DNA of 64,000 nucleotides, from NCBI RefSeq assembly GCF_041146395.1, contig NC_091006.1, positions 3,106,001 through 3,170,000 on the forward strand. Reading direction: 5' to 3'. Positions within the stretch are counted from its first letter, which is position 1. Each line of letters starts with the position of its first letter. Under the pieces are notes generated by a model. That model was not told the DNA's origin. It ran no database searches and saw only the letters and a list, made by a program, of their open reading frames with translations. Position numbers and translations under genes: made by a program. Positions 30,101-64,000 of this stretch are shown one piece after another. This stretch comes from Eulemur rufifrons. Taxonomy: Eukaryota > Chordata > Mammalia > Primates > Lemuridae.

Positions 30101-30217
30101 AATGCTAGAGCTAATTTTCATAAAACCTTATAAACAAACCCACCCAATCTCAATCAGCTTTGACCACACAAAGTAAGATTTCCATCTACCTTTTATTTTA
30201 TTTTATTTATTTACTTT

Positions 30218-30315
30218 TTGAGACAGGGTCTTGCTTTGTTGCCTGGGCTAGAGTGCAGTGGCAACATCATAGCTCTCTACAGCCTCCAACTCCTGGGCTC
30301 AAGTGATTCTCTAGC
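30218..30315 (-). repeat. Alu fragment (antisense)
   Basis: TTGAGACAGGGTCTTGCTTTG to CTGGGCTCAAGTGATTCTC, one partial monomer. Preceded by a (TTTTA)n-type tail. Confidence 0.85.
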
Positions 30316-31555
30316 CTTACATGGGTGTGCTTTTGAATATTAATACTCAATTTTTTCCTCTTTTTCTTTCTTTTTTAATCAACCTCCAATTAATACTCAA
30401 TTTTTAGAAAAACCTATAAATAATTCCCTTCTAATTTTAGCCAACTTGATCACAAACAAAATTCCTTTCACTAGATTAATCTTCTATAAACCTTCTACAA
30501 CTTGCCTAAGCCTTCAGTCTTGCCCTATACTTTCTTTTCATACTGGCATTGTGCCTTAGGACAAAGATTTCCTTTCCTTTCCTCCTTATCATTTTGCCCA
30601 CATGAAGTTCTCTCTCATGCAAAAGAAGAAAAAAATAATTCCTCTCTCTTTTCAACTTTCTTTACCAGAAAACCCACCTTACTTTTCTTATATGCTTTGC
30701 ATATAGAATTGTCTTTTATCTGGAAGTTTTAATTACATATATTAATTACAATGTTAACTCCTAGTCCAGTGAAAAACAGAGAAGTGATTTTGAACTGTTT
30801 TATACCAGTGTTTGTAGATGAAAACCATTTTATAATTTTTAGCTTCCATTTTTTTGTTTACTACCAGATCTAATATATTTAGCTTTTCTATGTTATATAA
30901 AAATATGATGCCAAAGTATATTAAACTTATGTTTACTAATTAACATTTCAGTATTTTAACTTAGAAATGACTCAGACATTTTATGATTATCTGTTAGTTA
31001 ACATAACATGACTTTATGATTTTAAGTCACTGAAAAAATTCTGAAACTGTCACGCAGGTACCCTCCCTAATGTCGTCCCCAGTTGTCCTGAGTCACCAGC
31101 ATCCATGTGACACCCAAGAGTGGTCATGAAGAGCAGGGGCCATCTGGGTTCTGACTCTATTACACACCAAGTGTAGAGCTCAGGACAGAGGACAGAGCTG
31201 TGAAGAGGATGCCTGGAGGATCCGACTCCCCCAGCATGGCCAGGAGGCAGAGCTGGCCCAGAAAGGGCCGTATCAGGCTTGGCTCTGCCTGGCAGCTGGT
31301 GGTCTAGGCGCTGAGGACACGTCCCCAGGCCTCACCATGATCACCTGTCCAGACCCAGCATCCAGAGGCTCAAAACTAAAGACAAGCTTCCAGGGAAGCC
31401 CCACAGCCAATCTTCCTAGCTTCAGCTTATAGACAAATCAAGCAAGTATCAAGAAAAACCACAGAAACAATAGTTTCATGACCTCAAAACGTCTAACAGA
31501 CAGTATAAATTTGTCTGACTAGTAGACCCAGGCAAAAAAAATCTAAAATTATTAT
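30316..31555. other. Intergenic, unclassified
   Basis: A/T-rich sequence to about 31,050, then a GC-richer block (31,060-31,380). No gene, RNA gene or clear repeat is recognised. Confidence 0.5.
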
Positions 31556-31559
31556 TTAA

Positions 31560-32120
31560 TACTGTTGGGCAGAGACAAAATTTCCCCTTTGCTCCTGGAA
31601 GTTTTGCTGAAAAATCAACTCACGATAAGTTAGATGAATAAGAGAAAAAGTATCAATGTTACTGTATATACACAGGAAACCTCAGAAATTAAGGTTTGGC
31701 CACCCCCTCATGGAGTTCAGATGCTTATATGTCTTTCCACAAAACGGGTTATGGGAGATTGAAAAAGGAATTGTGTTGAGGGACGATAAAAGATTGCTGG
31801 GAGGATGTATGGAGAGGGAACAAATATTAACTGGTAAATAGTTCTCTTTGGAATTTGAATGAGTCTGAGAGACAGGACTTTATCTTCTTAAAGAGTCAGT
31901 TCAGGCGTGGTCACATCCCTGGTCTTACAGGGAGGAGAAGAAAAGAAAAATTATTCCCCTAGGTGGGTCTGCAACTCAGAGAAAGAAACTCCAAGAATTT
32001 TGGGTGAGTCCCAGTTGGTGATGGGTGGGGGTGGGAAGATCAGAGAGAACTTGAGGCTTCTTCAGTGTGTCCAGCACGTCAAAATGCCATATTTGGGGGT
32101 AAAAATATTTCTAATTTCCC
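31560..32120 (+). mobile_element. Old LTR-like repeat, related to 26,560-27,140
   Basis: Contains AAAATCAACTCACGATAAG, GTTATGGGAGATTGAAAAAG, TTGCTGGGAGGATG and TTTGGGGGTAAAAATATTTC. The order of blocks resembles the copy at 26,560-27,140. There is no retroviral coding sequence between the two copies, so they are independent solo elements. Confidence 0.45.
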
Positions 32121-32179
32121 TCAATATTAACAATTCTGAAGACATTCCTATTTTATTCTACGAGCAATTTCTTTCTTTC

Positions 32180-33290
<1,111 letters not shown>

Positions 33291-33379
33291 TCTTTTTAAT
33301 TTAGCTTTTGTTTCTTAGCTAAAATGACTGAGTTCAGGGGGAAGTATATGTCTGGTGGCATGATTAACAGACTTCCTAA

Positions 33380-33740
33380 TCTTAATTTAAAACAGCCCAA
33401 GGCTTTAGACAAAGCTTCATTTCTTTAACCATTTATACATCAAAAAATCTTTGAACCTACCTATATAACCCGTAAACTTCCTCCTCCCCTCCCCCGCTCT
33501 GGCTTTGCGATGTCCCACCTTTTCGGGCTAAACCAATGTACACCTTCCATATATTGATTTATGATTTTACATGCAATTCTTGTCTCCATGGGGCATGTAT
33601 AAAACCAAACTTAATACAACCGCCTGGGGCACATTTTTTCAGGACCTCTTCAGGCCCTGTGCTCTGGGCCAGAGGTCACACAAGCAGGTTCAGAATAAAC
33701 CTCTTTATTTTATAGAGTTTGGGGTTTTTCCATTAACATA
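33380..33740 (+). mobile_element. ERV LTR-like 3' part with TATA box and poly(A) signal
   Basis: The segment has the layout of a retroviral LTR: GTATAAAA at 33,597-33,604, a GC-richer R-like stretch, then AATAAA at about 33,694 and TATTTTATAGAGTTTGGGG. No internal viral sequence follows. It is probably a solo LTR remnant of undetermined family. Whether its signals are active cannot be told from sequence. Confidence 0.5.
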
Positions 33741-34587
33741 GGGAAGGGATCAAAGACCTGGGGAATTTCCTCAGGTGGTAGCGATGGGTATCTTTTTGTT
33801 TACCTCCTGCATGAAGGCAATTTTCTCAGAATTTCTTTTAGAAGCTTCATAGGTGTCATTGGAAATAAGTCTCCTATGAAATTTGTCTACCTCTAAAACC
33901 AGCTTTTTCTAACTGTGTGTGAGAATAAATTATTTTAGATATTTCAAAAGACCTCCATTTAGGTCATTGCTACTCAGGATCTTCCTGGGTTAGGTGGGTC
34001 CACTTTCCTAGATGTCTACAAGAGGGTGCTCCCTAAGTGGTACATATAAAACCACCTGGTGTTTAACTAGCACGGGTTGGTCACAAGAGAACCATCAAGC
34101 CTGAATTTCAAACAACAGGAAAGCAGCTGCAATTTTTTAAAGTGTATATGTAAAAGTAGACCAGTAGTATTGGCAGTAGACTGCCTGCCAATACGTGACC
34201 CAGACCTTACTGTTGTGGGACAGAGACGCAACACCAAATGTTCTATGCAGAGCTTTCTGCCTGGCCCTGACCTAATCCTAAGGCAGAGGTGGAAAACGTA
34301 GTTTTATCCTGTAACCCAAATCTCTTATCCGCAGTGTAAAGATGGAAAACCTCTGTTCTAGAAAAGGAGGGTTGGAAAGAACAGTTCGAGCCAAGTCTAG
34401 ACCTTCAACTCAAGAGTGGGATAGGTCCGGATTTTCAGTAGGACTTACCACTTTATATCCAACGATTTCTCTCCGAATCAGAATGCGAGGTGTTCAGAGC
34501 TGGCCAGGGCCTGAGTCCCAGAGGAATGTTGATGGTCAGGGGTGTGTGGCTCTGAATCTTGCCCATAGCACCAGAAATGTCAATCTG
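33741..34587. other. Intergenic, unclassified
   Basis: Possibly includes further LTR-like DNA (34,160-34,590 continues after the next Alu as GAGGCACAAAATATAAAGAG). No gene is seen. Confidence 0.45.
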
Positions 34588-34783
34588 AAAGGAAGAGGCT
34601 GCCAGGCCTAGGGGCTCGCGTGGCTGTAATCCTAGCACTCTGCAAGGCTGAGGCAGGAAGATCGCTTGACCCCAGGAGTTTGAGGTTGCAGTGATCTATG
34701 ATGATGCCACTGCACTCTAGCCCGGGCGACAGAGCGAGACTCTGTAAAAAATAAATAAATAAATAAATAAAAGGAAGAGGCTG
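34588..34783 (+). repeat. Short monomeric Alu (sense) with 14-bp target-site duplication
   Basis: The body of about 168 bp (34602-34769) starts like an Alu left end (GCCAGGCCTAGGGGCTCGCG) and ends like an arm (GGGCGACAGAGCGAGACTCTG) with an (AAAT)n tail. AAAGGAAGAGGCTG is duplicated exactly at 34588-34601 and 34770-34783. The clean duplication shows the short form itself was mobilised. Confidence 0.92.
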
Positions 34784-34878
34784 AGGCACAAAATATAAAG
34801 AGTTTACTTGAGCCAAAATGACAACAGAACTCAGACCCAAGTCAACTTGGACATAGGCCCCATTTGGCCTTCAGTTTC

Positions 34879-35246
34879 AAGCAGGGTTTTTAAGGGTTTT
34901 TTTGAGACAGAGTCTTGCTCTGTCCCCAGCCTAGAGTGCATTGGTGTCATCATAGCTCACTGCAACCTCAAACTCCTGGGCTCAAGCGATCCTCCCAACC
35001 TCAACCTCCCAACCCCAACCTCCCCCCACCTCAGCCTCCCAAAATGCCAGGATTAGAGGCATGTAAGCCACCTCACCTGGCCAGGTTTTTGTTTCGTTTC
35101 TATTTCTGTAGAGATGGGGTCTTGCTGTGTTGCCCAGGCTGGTCTTGAACTCCTGGCCTCAAGCAATCCTCTGACCTCAGCCTCCCAGAGTGCTGGGATT
35201 ACAGGCATCAGCCACAGTGCCCAGCCCATAAGCAGGTTTTTAAGGG
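34879..35246 (-). repeat. Alu element (antisense) with imperfect 17-18-bp duplication
   Basis: Body about 34,897-35,229, AluJ-like, without linker insert but with a C/A-rich expansion (CAACCTCAACCTCCC...) at 34,998-35,035. AAGCAGGGTTTTTAAGGG (34879-34896) and AAGCAGGTTTTTAAGGG (35230-35246) differ by one base. Confidence 0.9.
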
Positions 35247-35538
35247 CAAAATAGGTGGATAGGGAGTGGGCTGGTACAAAGTTGTTTGTCAGGAATTTTC
35301 ACTGGTTTACAGAAATAACATCGATTAGTGATTGATTAGACATTAAGTGTGTCACTATTGTGTCTGGTGCATTATTAGGTTAATTTATAGCTCCTTGCTT
35401 GTGTCAATGACAAGCAGTTTCAAGAGAGGAACACAGAGCTCAAAGGGAGGAGTAGGATGTGATTGCTGTCTCATTTTAATGTCTCTCTGGGCCTGATAAT
35501 TTAAAAGGACACACATTCCACAGATAAACATTTTTTTC

Positions 35539-35667
35539 TGGCCAGACACAGTGGCTCACGCCTGTAATCCTACCTCTCTGGGAGGCCGAGGCCGGAGGAT
35601 GGCTGCAGCTCAAGGGTTCGACACCAGCCTGAGCACAGTGAGACCCCGTCTCTGTTAAAAAAAATTC
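35539..35667 (+). repeat. Alu left monomer (sense)
   Basis: GCCAGACACAGTGGCTCACG to GTGAGACCCCGTCTCTGTT then an A-rich end. It is a single left-arm monomer (FLAM-like) or a truncated dimer. Confidence 0.85.
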
Positions 35668-35982
35668 CTTCGTGATTTTCTTCCTTTCCTTTTTCTCTTT
35701 GACCAAGTATTGTCCCTAGTTGCTGACACTGTGGGCACGGAGGTTCCCCATGTCTGTGACTCCTTCAGAGCTCTGAAAGCGGGCTCCACCGCCTCCCACA
35801 GGACAGGCCTAAGAATCCCGGGCGCAGGCTGGGGCGAGAGGCAGTGTCAGGCGAGTGGTCACCCTCGGGGACTGCCCACCTTAGCCTTGGAGCATCGCTC
35901 CGACCGCGGAGGAGAAAGAGCGAAAGGTTTCTGGGCCTCCGAGGCCGCCGTAGCGAGGGGGCGGGGCCCGGAAACGAGCAGG

Positions 35983-63352
<27,370 letters not shown>

Positions 63353-64000
63353 GTGAGTGCCCGTCTCTTTGGTTCGCCTCTTTGCATGGACACCTGTCTC
63401 CCCTGCGATGTGACAGCTCTAACAGTGCTGTTACACCCGCCCCTCTAATCCACATGAGGCCGTGGGACAGGAGGCCATGAAGGGACCAAGCTGTTCCCAG
63501 GCAGGCTTTGAAACCCGGTGTCTCCACCTAGTCCCTGAATGGTGGTTGTTGCCGTGTAGCTTCAGAGACCTTTAAACTTTTTTCTCTTAATTTTAGATGT
63601 TTACAGTAGGGTCCTAAGTATCTTAAATTTTGTCACTTATAACAGAGATAAAACTTTTCATGTCTGACAGAGCTTAAGGAAAAAAGAAAGGAAGAAAAAA
63701 GTAAAAATCTAGCATGCAAAGATGGGAGGGGAACTGCAGGGAGAAGGGTATTTTAAGACTCTTTTTTCCTTTGGCTAACATAGCAAATAAAATAAAATCT
63801 GTCCTTTCAGAAGTTAATACAGCCCACCCTCTCCCGCAGTATCTATTAACAACTTCTGTGCAATGTCATCTTAAATTGGCATTTCGTGTTAAAATGTGTA
63901 GACTGGGTTATCTTCTTCTTAAGGGCTGGGTTAATGAACTTCTGTAAGATGGCCCAGATGTATAAATAACATATGACTTTATTATTCACTGTATAGTTTC
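63353..64000 (+). other. GPATCH1: GPATCH1 intron 17 (partial)
   Basis: Runs to the window edge. A purine-rich stretch AAGGAAAAAAGAAAGGAAG near 63,677 looks exon-like for a lysine-rich tail, but it has no suitable acceptor phase or donor. Confidence 0.85.

Noticed and set aside
63661..63710. Lysine-rich purine stretch as GPATCH1 exon 18
   Set aside because: The phase needs the exon to begin with AT (completing Asn). No such acceptor and no donor are found. The purine run is more likely intronic.

Overview
The window is mammalian nuclear DNA holding parts of two protein-coding genes arranged head to head. The left end is the 5' part of RHPN2 (rhophilin-2, minus strand). The right end is most of GPATCH1 (G-patch domain-containing protein 1, plus strand). 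This is the gene order at human 19q13.11. The species is a strepsirrhine primate, most likely a lemur. The evidence is at least ten dimeric Alu copies with an A/T-rich insert (TAGAAAGAAATTAT ... CTAAAAATATAT) in the linker before the right arm, often followed by GCTAGGCTGACACCACGGCACTC in the right arm. This form is not found in human Alus. No prokaryotic system, CRISPR array, operon or intact mobile-element gene is present.

Layout. 1-23,666: RHPN2 exons 4 (cut by the window edge), 3, 2 and 1, encoding residues 1 to about 123 (N-terminus and HR1 Rho-binding coiled coil). They are separated by introns of 2.5, 8.9 and 11.9 kb. 22,870-24,300: CpG island and RHPN2 promoter. 24,300-35,790: about 11.5 kb of intergenic DNA. 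It is packed with Alus, LTR-like fragments, MIR and L1 pieces, and contains a 3'-truncated 7SK RNA retropseudogene with a 16-bp target-site duplication. 35,790-36,100: GPATCH1 promoter CpG region. 35,983-63,352: 17 GPATCH1 coding exons giving an open frame of about 840 residues. The human protein has about 931, so only the basic C-terminal tail lies beyond the window.

All 19 intact coding-exon boundaries follow GT-AG and preserve the reading frame, so both genes look functional. RHPN2 is a Rho-GTPase-binding scaffold. GPATCH1 is a spliceosome-associated G-patch protein. Their adjacency is positional, and nothing here links their functions.

The rest is intron and interspersed repeat. Many insertions still carry clear target-site duplications, which allows relative dating. 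The most notable non-gene items are the tailless 7SK retropseudogene, a 113-bp tandem duplication and a 32-bp exact dispersed repeat in RHPN2 introns, a right-arm-only Alu with a perfect target-site duplication, and an LTR-like element nested in an L1 with a 5-bp duplication. Family names for old repeats are from recognition by eye. I ran no alignment, so boundaries are approximate unless a target-site duplication fixes them.
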